A DNA stretch of 64,000 nucleotides from Calothrix sp. PCC 7103 (GTDB taxonomy: Bacteria > Cyanobacteriota > Cyanobacteriia > Cyanobacteriales > Nostocaceae): NCBI RefSeq assembly GCF_000331305.1, contig NZ_KB217478.1:8401481-8465480 (forward strand), read 5' to 3'. The translations under genes and the position numbers were made by a program. This document shows, in pieces, positions 45,008 through 53,806 of the stretch (within the stretch, counting starts at the first letter, position 1; each line of letters starts with the position of its first letter). The notes under the pieces were generated by a model. That model was not told where the DNA came from, did no database searches, and saw only the letters and a list, made by a program, of their open reading frames with translations.

Positions 45008-45239
45008 CTAAGAAGAGCCGCTTTGAAGCTGACTCAATTATTATTCTTTGATGGAAAACAAAATTCCGCAGCGTACTTGTTAGGAAAAGGTGATTTGCTT
45101 TACCAGACAGGCGCCTATTTACACCGTCTACAAAGTTTATTTGCGACAAATATACAACTTAACAACTAAGCGCGCATTATATAAATGATATAGGACAGCC
45201 ACGCTTTATTCAGTTCGTTCTTGATGGTAACGATTTAGC
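45008..45239 (+). pseudogene. Degraded gene fragment (possibly an FtsK/HerA-type translocase end) interrupted by the IS
   Basis: A short open stretch to 45169 reads LTQLLFFDGKQNSAAYLLGKGDLL, then YLHRLQSLFATNIQLNN. LLGKGDLLY followed by RLQS is reminiscent of the conserved end of FtsK/SpoIIIE-like DNA translocases (LLGxGDxL, then RLQ). In another frame, ...DIGQPRFIQFVLDGNDLA continues to 45239, and after removal of the insertion sequence it resumes as TFE and a stop at 47378. The coding remnant is frameshifted and split by the IS at its target duplication. The identification is tentative. Confidence 0.35.
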
Positions 45240-47356
45240 GGGAGCAATGCGATTTTGTTAAATTAGCTCAAGAGTTGATGTATACAAAAAAATATTTTAA
45301 GTACATTTTTTTATTTAATACATTATATACAGTATTAATACTGAATTAAGCTCAAGCTTAAAATGATTTAACTATATGACCATATAACACAAAAACTTCA
45401 ATAAGATGAATATACATAACTAATATAAAACTACTAAAAAACACTTTAAAAAGCGAGGGCATAGCGTAGCAATGCCGAGCGCACGGGCGCCTTGAATCAA
45501 AAATTATAAACTACTATATGCGGTAGTTGTAAGTGTATATGATGGAAGCGACCATGCTTTATTAAAAGTGTTCATAAAAAAAAGGTAGGATTACCGAGTA
45601 GCAGTAGTTTAATAACTCGGATGCACCTACCATGACAAAATATATATATCCAACTTTAGATTTAAGCAAATACGAGCCAAGATTTTAAAGATTCAGTTAC
45701 GAAACTTTTTGAATTAGACAATGTAAGGGAATGGGATGGTAGGATTGTTAAAGCTCGTGAACAAGAAATTAGAGATGCAGCGCTTGTATTAGCTGGACAA
45801 TGTATTGCGATATTGTTATACAATCTCTCTCAATCTCAGGAAGCATTAGACACAGCAATGACTCAAACTCAGGGCTACTGGGAGTTAGAAACAAGAAAAC
45901 ACGGCTCTCGTCGAAGACAGATTTTAACAGTTGGGAATGTTTTAATAACTCTATTATTACCTTATGTAACAATTAGAAACGAGAATAATGAAAAAGAAAA
46001 AAATAATAAATATGAACATCAAGGTTTCTGTCCATTTTTAAAATGGTTGGGAATGGAAGAAGGTATAACTCCTTTAGCTTGGTCAACAATTGCTAAATAT
46101 GGTGCAATTGCTAGTTCATTTGAAGCCGCATGTACAACTTTAATAGATTGGGGAATCAACATCAGCTTAAAAAGAATTGAACGACTCACATATAGATTTG
46201 GTCAAATAGGGATAAACTTACGAAAATCAAAATTAGAGAGCCTGAAAAATAATAATTTAATGCCAGAAAATACTCTTCAAGGGCAGCGTGTTGTAATCGC
46301 TGTAGACGGAGGCAGAAGTAAAATAAGAATTAACAAATCAGACGACAAAAATGAAAAAACAAACCGATATGGCTTTGATGGAATATGGGTAGAGCCAAAA
46401 CTATTAACAATTTATGTTGTTGATGAGCAGGGTAAAAAAATTAAAAATAATGAAATTCCTATTACTAATGATGGTACATATCATGGTCATAAACCATTTT
46501 TAGAGATTTTAGAAATGTCAGAGCGTAAGTCTAGGAATTAACCAAGCAAAGCAAGTTCTATTAATTGCAGATGGAGCTGAGTGGATATGGCTACATATTC
46601 CTCCACTTTTAAAACGTTTAGGATGTCCAGATGAAACTTATGAATTATATGATTTTTATCATGTTACAGAACACTTACAAAAATTTGCTGATGCAGCTTT
46701 CACCAAAGAGAAAGAGCGAAAAGGTTGGTTTAAAAACGCACGAAAAACTTTAAAAGAACGTGGCGCTTTGACGTTAATAAAAAAGATGAATAAATTTATT
46801 GCCGAAGCTTCTGGAGAAAGATGTAACATTATGACGCAACAAAGAGATTATTTACTACGTGCGTACCGTGAAGGTCGTTTAAATTATCCTGAAATTATAG
46901 AGAAAAAACTACCAATTGGTAGCGGAGCTATTGAAAGTTTAATTCGACAGGTTGTGAATTTAAGAATTAAAGGAAATAGTAAATTTTGGTTAAAAAATAA
47001 TGCGGAAATTATGTTACATCTCCGTTGCCAATGGATAGCTGGTAGTTGGGATGCTTTCTGCAATTCAATTTTCACTTCTTTTATTAATCCTAAAAATGGT
47101 GGATAAATTTTATACCAATTGTGTCTTTTGATAGCAATACTTGTCAGAAAATATACATAAAAATTCACCTACTGATGTAGTTAATTTACTGAAATAAATC
47201 TAAAAATATTTACTGCCAACCTTTTTGTTATCATCAAAAGGGTAAACTTATTGTGCAAATTTTAAAATAATTGTCATAAATATAACTTTTCATCTATGTA
47301 CGAGAAATAGTAATCGTGTTTAGTATGAGGTGATTTAACAAAATCGCATTGCTCCC
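45240..47356 (+). mobile_element. 2,117-bp insertion sequence with perfect 24-bp terminal inverted repeats and 9-bp target duplication
   Basis: The left end at 45240-45263 (GGGAGCAATGCG, then ATTTTGTTAAAT) is exactly complementary to the right end at 47333-47356. The 9-base sequence CGATTTAGC flanks both ends (45231-45239 and 47357-47365) as the target-site duplication. Inside lies one transposase gene on the plus strand, broken by at least two frameshifts, and about 370 bases of AT-rich leader containing a GCGAGGGCATAGCG-type repeat. A 9-bp duplication and ~2-kb size would fit ISLre2-like or ISKra4-like groups, but the family is not certain. Intact ends with a broken transposase suggest recent insertion followed by decay, or mobilisation in trans. 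Confidence 0.85.
45632..47106 (+). pseudogene. Frameshifted DDE-type transposase of the insertion sequence
   Basis: Three frame segments join into one protein. An ATG at 45632 gives MTKYIYPTLDLSKYEP. A second frame gives DFKDSVTKLFELDNVREW through KHGSRRRQILTVGN, CPFLKWLGMEEGITPLAW, VVIAVDGGRSKIRI and LEILEMSERK, ending at 46541. A third frame resumes with LGINQAKQVLLIADGAEW, YDFYHVTEHLQKFAD and LPIGSGAIESLIRQVVNLRIKG to 47106. AVDGGR, ADGAEW and GSGAIES are the likely Asp, Asp and Glu catalytic blocks. The breaks are near 45665-45690 and about 46535-46545. Programmed frameshifting could explain the second but not easily both. Confidence 0.8.
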
Positions 47357-47459
47357 CGATTTAGCAACCTTTGAATAAGGTTTGGTCTATTGATTGTAAA
47401 TCTTGAACGAGGTCTGTTTCGGTGTAGGGTAGGTACTCAATAAATGCTCATATATGTAT

Positions 47460-47491
47460 GTTGGGTTCCGCAAAGCCTCCACCCAACCTAC
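47460..47491. repeat. GTTGGGTTCCGCAAAG hairpin copy
   Basis: Identical in sequence to the copy at 14519-14550. Confidence 0.8.
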
Positions 47492-47910
47492 AATTTTCGC
47501 TAACATATTATTTTATTCCTTTAAAACCTAAGTTTTAAGCATAATTACTCATTGACCTAACGAGTTTGAGCTTAACTTGACACTAATGGCATCCTTGCCC
47601 GTCCCATCCAAATATTTAGGCACCAATCTTAGCCTCTTCTTACTCTTATCTCTGTGTACTCTGTGTCTAATAAGGTAATTATCTTTACATGATAATGCCT
47701 ATTAGTTTGCTTATTTGATAGTTAGGGCGGGCAAGGATGCCCGCTCCACAAGAAGGAAATGTTAGTTTAGAAAATCTCTTTTTGTTTGCTCTGTTAGTTA
47801 TTCTTCGCTGGTATAATTTTTACTGCTTGAAATTGTGAGGGGTGTGGGGAGGTAACTTAATAAATGCTCATATATAGCAATCCTATATGAGTCGTGAAAA
47901 TTATATCCGC

Positions 47911-47938
47911 GTAGAGACGCGATTAATCGCGTCTCTAC
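47911..47938. repeat. GTAGAGACGCGA/TCGCGTCTCTAC hairpin copy
   Basis: A perfect 28-base palindromic element (12-base arms around TTAA), identical to the copy at 63143-63170. Confidence 0.85.
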
Positions 47939-47978
47939 AACGTGCGGGTTACACAAATGATTTAGGACTGCTATATAT

Positions 47979-48010
47979 GTTGGGTTCCGCAAAGCCTCCA
48001 CCCAACCTAC
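47979..48010. repeat. GTTGGGTTCCGCAAAG hairpin copy upstream of parA
   Basis: Identical to the copies at 14519 and 47460. It ends 31 bases before the parA ATG, nearly the same spacing as the 14519 copy has from the vWA gene start. Confidence 0.8.
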
Positions 48011-48041
48011 AATGTGAATGCGTTATTGGAAGGGATGACTA

Positions 48042-48926
48042 ATGGGATATGTAATTGCAACTGCGAATATGAAGGGTGGTGTGGGTAAAACGACACTCAC
48101 TGTTAATATGGCTACTTGTTTGGCGAAAAATCACGGTAAACGGGTGTTAGTAATCGATTTGGATACGCAAATTAGCGCTACTCTAAGTTTGATGTCTCCT
48201 GTTGAGTTTGCTAATCGTCGTAAACAGGGCAAAACGTTTCGATATTTAATTGACCAAATTATGACCCCTAGTGAGGCGCCGAGCCATACAATTCATGATG
48301 TAATTCAAAAGCAAGTTTGTGGTGTATCTGGTTTAGATATGATACCGGGTGACATTGACTTGTACGATGAGTTTGTGGTATCAGAACTTTTGCACCAGCA
48401 AGCGGTAACTTTGGGTGAAAAGGATTTTGAAACTATTTGGAACCGTTTTGAGCGAGTCTTGCTAAGTAAAATATTGGAACCAGTACGCGATGAGTACGAT
48501 TTTATTATTTGTGATTGCGCTCCCGGTTATACTTTATTAACACGTAGTGCGCTGGCAACAAGTAATTATTATATATTGCCCGCAAAACCTGAGCCATTAT
48601 CTATAGTTGGAATTCAACTTTTAGAAAGACGCATTGCCCAGCTAAAAGATAGTCATGAGCAGGAAGCTAAGATTGATATTCAAATGCTAGGGATTGTGTT
48701 TACCATGTACAGCGGTAATTTGCTCAGTGGTAGGTATTATAAGCAAGTAATGAACCGTGTATATCAAGACTTTGGCGATAGCAAGGTGTTTAAAAGCCAA
48801 GTACCAATGGATATGAACGTCGCAAAAGCTGTTGATAGTTTTATGCCTGTGGTTTTAAATAATCCTCAGTCTCCTGGTTCCAAATCATTTGTGCAGTTAA
48901 CACAGGAGTTATTAATGAAATTGTGA
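48042..48926 (+). CDS. ParA/MinD-family ATPase (solo)
   Basis: 294 residues. The deviant Walker A is ATANMKGGVGKTTLTVNMATCLA, with VLVIDLDTQISATLSL and FIICDCAPGYTLLTRSALA (Walker B). The signature lysine of ParA/Soj proteins is present (KGGVGKTT). No ParB gene is adjacent; the neighbours are the repeat cluster and a convergent DUF4058 gene. Solo ParAs in cyanobacteria may position carboxysomes, chemosensory arrays or plasmids; the partner here is unknown. It contains a GGCGCC word, so it is probably older in this genome than the ParA fusion at 43466. Confidence 0.88.
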   Translation: MGYVIATANMKGGVGKTTLTVNMATCLAKNHGKRVLVIDLDTQISATLSLMSPVEFANRRKQGKTFRYLIDQIMTPSEAPSHTIHDVIQKQVCGVSGLDMIPGDIDLYDEFVVSELLHQQAVTLGEKDFETIWNRFERVLLSKILEPVRDEYDFIICDCAPGYTLLTRSALATSNYYILPAKPEPLSIVGIQLLERRIAQLKDSHEQEAKIDIQMLGIVFTMYSGNLLSGRYYKQVMNRVYQDFGDSKVFKSQVPMDMNVAKAVDSFMPVVLNNPQSPGSKSFVQLTQELLMKL

Positions 48927-48951
48927 CCTCTCAACTAACTCTAAACCTTAA

Positions 48952-48974
48952 AACCCCCCTTAATAAGGGGGGTT
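48952..48974. terminator. Bidirectional terminator hairpin between parA and the DUF4058 gene
   Basis: AACCCCCCTTA and TAAGGGGGGTT form an 8-11-bp GC-rich hairpin between convergent stops, followed by GGGGGGATTTTTATTTT. Confidence 0.7.
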
Positions 48975-48989
48975 GGGGGGATTTTTATT

Positions 48990-49769
48990 TTATTCACGTA
49001 ATCCTTTTTCGCGTAAAAGCGTATCACTCCACGCTGCATTGTCAGGTTTGAGAGGTGGTACTGGTTCAAGGTTATAATCAATTCTTAAATTATATCTGGC
49101 ACGATTATATATACTGTTTAATAAAGATTGTATATCTAAAATTGGTTCTGTATCTTCTGATTGTAAAGGTAGTTGAAATGAAGGAATTGGCTGTTGGACA
49201 GAAAAGGTATATAGTTTTGCTTTGGGACGAGTATCGCTTCTGCTGACAATGATGTAATAATCGCTTATCGCTACTTCTCCTAGTATCGACATTGGTTTGC
49301 CACTTCTTAATAAATCAATTTCTATTAAATGAGAAAGACTAGCTAACACTTTTTTCCGTTTACTTTCGTAAGCTTTTCTGCCTTCTCCAGCTTTTTTGTT
49401 TTTCGGAGATATAACTTCAATTGTTGTCACTACAAAACCAGTTGCTATTTCTCGTATTTCTAAGTAGCTTTCTGTAACGCTTTCCGGCATTGGTATCATT
49501 ACTGTTACACCTTCTGATGTAGAAAGTTGTGTTGTCGATGAATGTTGCGGCGCCAATTGTTTAGAAAAAACAGAAACATCAGGTATCCCAACAGATACAG
49601 AATCTGAGTCATCACTTAAATAAGTGCGTTGTTCGATGGCAACTTGATATTGCTGTGGGATATTGACCTCAATTGCGTCTGCTATCGCTGTAATCAATCT
49701 ATGATGTAACTCTGCCCAAAATACAGGATTCTCTAAGTAAGGGTTCATTCCTGGGAATGGATTATTCAT
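48990..49769 (-). CDS. DUF4058 family protein
   Basis: 259 residues from ATG 49769 (MNNPFPGMNPYLENPVFWAELH), the canonical opening of DUF4058; a TTG five codons earlier is rejected. It continues with HHRLITAIADAIEVNIP, GIPDVSVF, VVTTIEVISPKNKKAGEGRKAYESKRKKVLAS and LRIDYNLEPVPPL, as expected for the family. IEVISPKNK with YxxKR recalls the PD-(D/E)XK nuclease fold, and DUF4058 has been suggested to be Uma2-like. Multi-copy in cyanobacteria. Function unknown. Confidence 0.85.
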   Translation of the reverse strand: MNNPFPGMNPYLENPVFWAELHHRLITAIADAIEVNIPQQYQVAIEQRTYLSDDSDSVSVGIPDVSVFSKQLAPQHSSTTQLSTSEGVTVMIPMPESVTESYLEIREIATGFVVTTIEVISPKNKKAGEGRKAYESKRKKVLASLSHLIEIDLLRSGKPMSILGEVAISDYYIIVSRSDTRPKAKLYTFSVQQPIPSFQLPLQSEDTEPILDIQSLLNSIYNRARYNLRIDYNLEPVPPLKPDNAAWSDTLLREKGLRE

Positions 49770-49944
49770 TTTTGGAGCGTCCAAAAAAAGCTACTCTTAA
49801 ATTTTAATCATCTTACTGACTTTTGTGGTGTTAGAGAGTATTTGCATCTTAAGATGGCGCCGAATTATTTCGTTTGACGGAAGATGCGCGCGTGTGATGA
49901 GCCATATATTGAGCCTATGGATATATAATATTGGGTTGTTTACT

Positions 49945-50115
49945 ATGATGTTATTTATACAAAATTGGCAATCTTTGGCTTGTGGTGCTATGGTTGTAGG
50001 TTCTGTGTTTATGGGTTTGCAGGCAGCTATTTATCAAAATAGGTCTGGTGTAAAATATTCTTTTGTTTGCTTTATGATTGCTGTTTCTGCGGCTTTGTTG
50101 CAAACGGGGTCTTGA
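49945..50115 (+). CDS. Small two-helix membrane protein, uncertain
   Basis: 57 residues from ATG 49945 (MMLFIQNWQSLACGAMVVGS), with hydrophobic segments at ~10-28 and ~40-54. A longer frame from 49825 is possible but begins in a region with no coding character. No homology is recalled. The size and paired helices fit a real small membrane protein, but chance cannot be excluded. Confidence 0.35.
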   Translation: MMLFIQNWQSLACGAMVVGSVFMGLQAAIYQNRSGVKYSFVCFMIAVSAALLQTGS

Positions 50116-50130
50116 TATATTGGGGAGTTG

Positions 50131-50194
50131 GTGCGTGACGCTATTTGTCTGAATAGTTACGCTGAAATTTATTGATGGCGTCATGCACCCTACG
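50131..50194. repeat. GGTGCGTGACGC/GCGTCATGCACC inverted repeat
   Basis: GTGCGTGACGCTATTTGTC and, about 30 bases later, GATGGCGTCATGCACCCTAC form an imperfect hairpin. Related copies are at 60655-60720 and, in part, 53836-53858 and 54024-54073. Confidence 0.6.
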
Positions 50195-50241
50195 TCAAAA
50201 TTTTTTTGTGTTTAATCTACAGTAAAAATTTACTAATACGA

Positions 50242-51033
50242 TTATTCGTTTATCGATGTTTTTTGATAGGCAAGATAAATGCCTTCTAAAAAAGTATCTG
50301 GGCTAATTCCATGAGGTAAGTTATTTAATTGAATAATTGACTGTACTTGTTGAGTCATCTCAATAGCAAGTGCTGCTCTTGCGTTTTTAGACATTATATG
50401 GCGCCGTACTAAATATTCTCGAATAACTGCAAAATCATCAGGAAGCATTGATGATAAATTAGTAGTTTCTAAAATTTTCTCACAAGCTGAATTAGAAGAT
50501 TCTGACAGTGTTAATTTTTGTTTTTCAGAAATAGCAATAGAAGACGTTTGAATTACTATTGTACCTGCGACGAAATCACCTAGACGCTTTTCTTTCTGAT
50601 TAAACATAATTAGCAAGGCGCCGATGAAAAATATTTCATCAAAAGGTCGCAGCAGCGCACGTAAAGTTGTTTGCTGAAGTCCTACAGGTCTACCATCATC
50701 ACGAACGACGCGGATTTTGGCAAAACGTTTACCTGGTGTTTGCCCTTGCCATAAAGTTTCAAAAAATACAAAATATCCAGCGTAAACTGCAAATAAAATT
50801 AAGAATGCTATTGCAACTACCCAGTTATTAGTTTGCTCACCAAATATTTGTCTACCAAAAGTATATATTTGATAAGAAATTGTTAGCCAAATAGTAAAAA
50901 CAAACGCTATTATTAACGCTAAAGCAAGATAATCAATTAGTAGAGCAAAAGTTCGACTACCAATACCAGCTAAAATAAATTCAAGCTCGACACTTTCTGG
51001 CGTAACAAATTTAACTCGATTAAAAATATGCAT
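50242..51033 (-). CDS. RDD-family membrane protein
   Basis: 263 residues. Membrane helices lie at ~25-50 and ~70-95 and near 125-145. The RDD signature is recognisable (GIGSRTFALLIDYLALALI with Arg and the two Asp, and GQTPGKRFAKIRVVRDDGRPVGLQQTTLRALLRPFDEIFF). The C-terminal ~80 residues are cytoplasmic and helical. RDD proteins are of unknown or transporter-like role. With the next minus-strand membrane gene and the divergent SpoIIM gene it makes a group commonly found near the DUF4129/DUF4350/MoxR/DUF58 genes. Confidence 0.88.
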   Translation of the reverse strand: MHIFNRVKFVTPESVELEFILAGIGSRTFALLIDYLALALIIAFVFTIWLTISYQIYTFGRQIFGEQTNNWVVAIAFLILFAVYAGYFVFFETLWQGQTPGKRFAKIRVVRDDGRPVGLQQTTLRALLRPFDEIFFIGALLIMFNQKEKRLGDFVAGTIVIQTSSIAISEKQKLTLSESSNSACEKILETTNLSSMLPDDFAVIREYLVRRHIMSKNARAALAIEMTQQVQSIIQLNNLPHGISPDTFLEGIYLAYQKTSINE

Positions 51034-51055
51034 AATTTTTCTAACATAATTATTT

Positions 51056-51925
51056 CTAAATATTACGTTCGCGTAACTTCAAGCCAAAACCCTCACGACG
51101 ACTTCGCAAATCACAGTAAAGTACAGCTTTAATCGTTTGCAAAAACGGCACTACGATTGCAATACGAACTAAAATTAAAACTATATTTACTAATACACCT
51201 AGTAACCTATAGTTAGTATCGACTCGTGCAAAAGGTTGTAAAAAAGATTGAATAATAATATTTAACACATTTATAGGTAGCAAAAGAGCAATAATTATTA
51301 AACCAGTAGTAACTAAAATTGCAGCAATTCGCCACATATTACCCCTTGTTAAATACCAACTTCGCCCAATTGTAGATGCTCCATCAATATAATTTTCAAT
51401 TGCTAAGGGTACTTCGATGACCATAAAACGCGCTTGTACCAACAGAAACGTAGTAAAAATTATCCCGATGTACGCAAGTAATAATCCAAGTGATACTATA
51501 ATTGCTATAGGATTAAAAACATCGTTTTCAGTGACAGAAGGTGCAAATATTGCTAATATTGCTCCTGCTATTAATGTGAAAAGAAATAATAATATAATAA
51601 CTCCAATTGTTATACCAATAATAAGTAACAACATTAATAAACCCATGACCAGAAATTGCCATAACCGCGCTCTTAAAAAACGACCTGCTTCTTGTTCCGT
51701 TTCTGGTTGTTCAACTAATTCGCTATATGCCAACCGAGATATCAACGCGAAAGTTGCACCGCATCTAGCCCAACCATAAACAGGCACTAGTATCCAGGCA
51801 CAAGCAATAAATCCAAGTTTTAAATAAGATTTGAGATGTACACCATACAGCCTAAGTCCAGCAGTAACTACGTTACCAATACTCAACGGTTGAATGGGTT
51901 GCGAAGAACCTTGGTTAAAAGACAT
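51056..51925 (-). CDS. Multi-pass membrane protein, function unknown
   Basis: 289 residues with about five to six hydrophobic helices (around 35-55, 95-130, 150-180, 215-240 and 255-280). The N-terminus is QPIQPLSIGNVVTAGLRLYGVHLKSYLKLG, typical of the DUF975/glycerophosphodiester-phosphodiesterase membrane-domain-like proteins. No catalytic motif is seen. Its stop is 22 bases before the RDD start, so the two are co-transcribed. It is divergent from SpoIIM with 75 bases between. Confidence 0.75.
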   Translation of the reverse strand: MSFNQGSSQPIQPLSIGNVVTAGLRLYGVHLKSYLKLGFIACAWILVPVYGWARCGATFALISRLAYSELVEQPETEQEAGRFLRARLWQFLVMGLLMLLLIIGITIGVIILLFLFTLIAGAILAIFAPSVTENDVFNPIAIIVSLGLLLAYIGIIFTTFLLVQARFMVIEVPLAIENYIDGASTIGRSWYLTRGNMWRIAAILVTTGLIIIALLLPINVLNIIIQSFLQPFARVDTNYRLLGVLVNIVLILVRIAIVVPFLQTIKAVLYCDLRSRREGFGLKLRERNI

Positions 51926-51999
51926 GGTGCTACTACAATAATCAAGCTACTGCTTCAAGCTATCTTAAGCTAAGGTAGCCCAAGTACGAGTATAAATTC

Positions 52000-52956
52000 A
52001 TGAATATTCAACGTTGGATAGCACGACGTGAACCAAACTGGCAGCGTCTCGACACTTTATTAAAAAAAATAGAAAAATCTGGACTTAAATCACTGCGTTC
52101 AAATGAAATTCGCGAAGTGGCTATTCTTTACCGTACCGTTGCCGCTGACTTGGCACGCGCTCGTACCCAGCAAGTGAGTAATACTCTGATACAAAGTCTA
52201 CAATCAATGACAACGCGCGCTTATAACCAAGTTTATCAAGGTTCGCGTCGGCAAGAATGGCAAGGTATCACCAATTTTTTTCTATGGGGATTTCCTGCGG
52301 TGGTGCAGCAAACTATAGTATATATAGCTTTGGCGACCGCTTTGTTTATATTGGGGTGCTTGATTGCTTGGTGGTACGCTTGGCAAGACCCAAGTTTCAT
52401 GTCGCTAATTGTACCCGAACATTTAATTAAAACAGTTAGAGACGAGCGCAAACTTTGGATGGGTTCGATATTGGGCACCGAGCCACTAGCATCGAGCGGT
52501 ATCATGATTAATAATATTATGGTGTCGTTTAAAGCTGTTGCTGGTGGAATTACCGCAGGCACCTTTACTTTCTACATTCTGCTATTTAATGGTTTACTAA
52601 TAGGCGCCGTTGCAACGCTTGTTGGACAAAATAATTTGGCATATCCATTTTGGGCATTTGTCTTTCCCCACGGGTCATTAGAGTTGCCAGCTATATTTTT
52701 TGCAGGGGGTGCAGGGTTTTTAATCGCACGGGCAATTCTGTTTCCAGGAAAATATCGGCGCCTGGATGCTCTTAAGTATTACGGAACTCTAGCTTCGCAA
52801 TTAGTGTTCGGAATTATACCCTTGCTTGTAATTGCTGGCATTATCGAGGGTTTCTTTTCCCCTAACCCAAGTGTACCTGAACCATTAAAATATCTTGTTG
52901 GGACGGGGCTATTTATGAGTTTAGTTGTATATTGTAGTAGGCGAGGCAACGGATAG
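52000..52956 (+). CDS. SpoIIM (stage II sporulation protein M)-like membrane protein
   Basis: 318 residues. The cytoplasmic helical N-terminus (MNIQRWIARREPNWQRLDTLL, then EVAILYRTVAADLARART) is followed by membrane helices at ~108-130, ~185-215 and ~235-300. The family core NNIMVSFKAVAGGITAGTFTFYILLFNGLLIGAV and the FPHGSLELPAIFFAGGAGFLIA block are unmistakable. In cyanobacteria this family occurs beside RDD, MoxR and DUF58 genes rather than in sporulation. In Bacillus SpoIIM acts in membrane migration and peptidoglycan degradation. Confidence 0.92.
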   Translation: MNIQRWIARREPNWQRLDTLLKKIEKSGLKSLRSNEIREVAILYRTVAADLARARTQQVSNTLIQSLQSMTTRAYNQVYQGSRRQEWQGITNFFLWGFPAVVQQTIVYIALATALFILGCLIAWWYAWQDPSFMSLIVPEHLIKTVRDERKLWMGSILGTEPLASSGIMINNIMVSFKAVAGGITAGTFTFYILLFNGLLIGAVATLVGQNNLAYPFWAFVFPHGSLELPAIFFAGGAGFLIARAILFPGKYRRLDALKYYGTLASQLVFGIIPLLVIAGIIEGFFSPNPSVPEPLKYLVGTGLFMSLVVYCSRRGNG

Positions 52957-52980
52957 AACGGATATAACGGATGTATTTGT

Positions 52981-53115
52981 ATGTTTGGCTTGAATCAGAA
53001 AAGTATTCGCGCTTATTTGGTTAATTTGTTTGCTGTGGTTGTGATTAGTAGTGCATTGATGGGGTGTACTACGGGCAGTAACGAAATCAGCGTTAGGCAT
53101 TATTATATGATGTAA
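52981..53115 (+). CDS. Very small lipoprotein-like peptide
   Basis: 44 residues from ATG 52981, too short for most ORF cut-offs. NQKSIRAYLVNLFAVVVISS provides a signal-like core and ALMGC a good lipobox, leaving a mature peptide of about 16 residues (CTTGSNEISVRHYYMM). It may be a truncated lipoprotein or a true small one. An AACGGAT-rich repeat (52950-52975) lies just before it. Confidence 0.35.
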   Translation: MFGLNQKSIRAYLVNLFAVVVISSALMGCTTGSNEISVRHYYMM

Positions 53116-53128
53116 GTAATTCCGTATT

Positions 53129-53806
53129 ATGAACATTGAACCACTCAGCGATACTAAAATTATTGACTCATGGTGCAAAAATGCTTCACCCTGGACAAAT
53201 GCGGTGCGTTCTGGAGAAATTGAGAGTCGCAAGCTAATTACTAATCAAGCAATTATCGATGCAGTAATAAGTTATTCTCCGCAGTCTATACTTGACTTGG
53301 GGTGTGGGGAAGGTTGGTTGACTCGTGAACTTACAACTCAAGGAATTAATGTAATTGGAGTAGATGTAGTTCCAGAACTAATTGAGAAAGCTCAACAAGC
53401 TGGAGGAGATTTTCTTAATGTATCTTATGAGGAAATACAACAAGGTAAACTAAGTATTTCTGTTGACGTTGTAGTATGTAATTTTGCGCTGTTTGGAAAA
53501 GAATCGGTGGAAGGGTTATTTGAAACGATTGCCACATTGTTAAATCCTAAAGGTTTATTTATTATTCAAACGCTTCATCCCTTAGTTGCTTGTGGTGATT
53601 TTCCATACCAGGATGGCTGGAGAGAAGGTTCTTGGACAGGATTTAATGATGATTTTACCGACCCGGCGCCGTGGTATTTTAGAACTTTAGAGAGTTGGGT
53701 AAAGTTATTTAATGATAATGGGTTGCGGTTGATTGAAATACGTGAACCTATTCATCCGAATACACAAAAGCCTGCTTCGGTAATATTTATTGCTGGTAAT
53801 ACTTAA
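53129..53806 (+). CDS. Class I SAM-dependent methyltransferase
   Basis: 225 residues. The SAM-binding glycine motif ILDLGCGEGWLTRELT (~55-70), the acidic GVDVVPELIEKA, and VDVVVCNFALFG followed by LLNPKGLFIIQTLHP define a class I methyltransferase of the UbiE/Methyltransf_11 kind. DGWREGSWTGFNDDF and a C-terminal HPNTQKPASVIFIAGN follow. The substrate is not predictable. It stands between the SpoIIM gene and repeats and may be part of the inserted interval separating SpoIIM from its usual partners. Confidence 0.85.
   Translation: MNIEPLSDTKIIDSWCKNASPWTNAVRSGEIESRKLITNQAIIDAVISYSPQSILDLGCGEGWLTRELTTQGINVIGVDVVPELIEKAQQAGGDFLNVSYEEIQQGKLSISVDVVVCNFALFGKESVEGLFETIATLLNPKGLFIIQTLHPLVACGDFPYQDGWREGSWTGFNDDFTDPAPWYFRTLESWVKLFNDNGLRLIEIREPIHPNTQKPASVIFIAGNT

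Larger units (their letters stand above)
47357..48041. other. Repeat-rich intergenic region between the IS and parA
   Basis: It contains the IS target duplication, a GTTGGGTTCCGC hairpin (47460-47491), two GGGCAAGGATGCCC-type elements (about 47587-47610 and 47720-47755), a CTCTGTGTACTCTGTG element near 47650, a GTAGAGACGCGA hairpin (47911-47938) and a second GTTGGGTTCCGC hairpin (47979-48010). A segment AATAAATGCTCATATAT occurs twice (about 47438-47456 and 47860-47876). Short minus-strand frames here run through the repeats and are not convincing genes. Confidence 0.6.

Noticed and set aside
47798..48001. Minus-strand 67-codon frame before parA
   Set aside because: It spans two dispersed hairpins and has no start context. 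A segment also occurs near 47440, so it is repeat-derived.
50131..50194. Possible riboswitch or structured leader
   Set aside because: The structure is a member of a dispersed inverted repeat also found at 60655 and lies between genes of different orientation.
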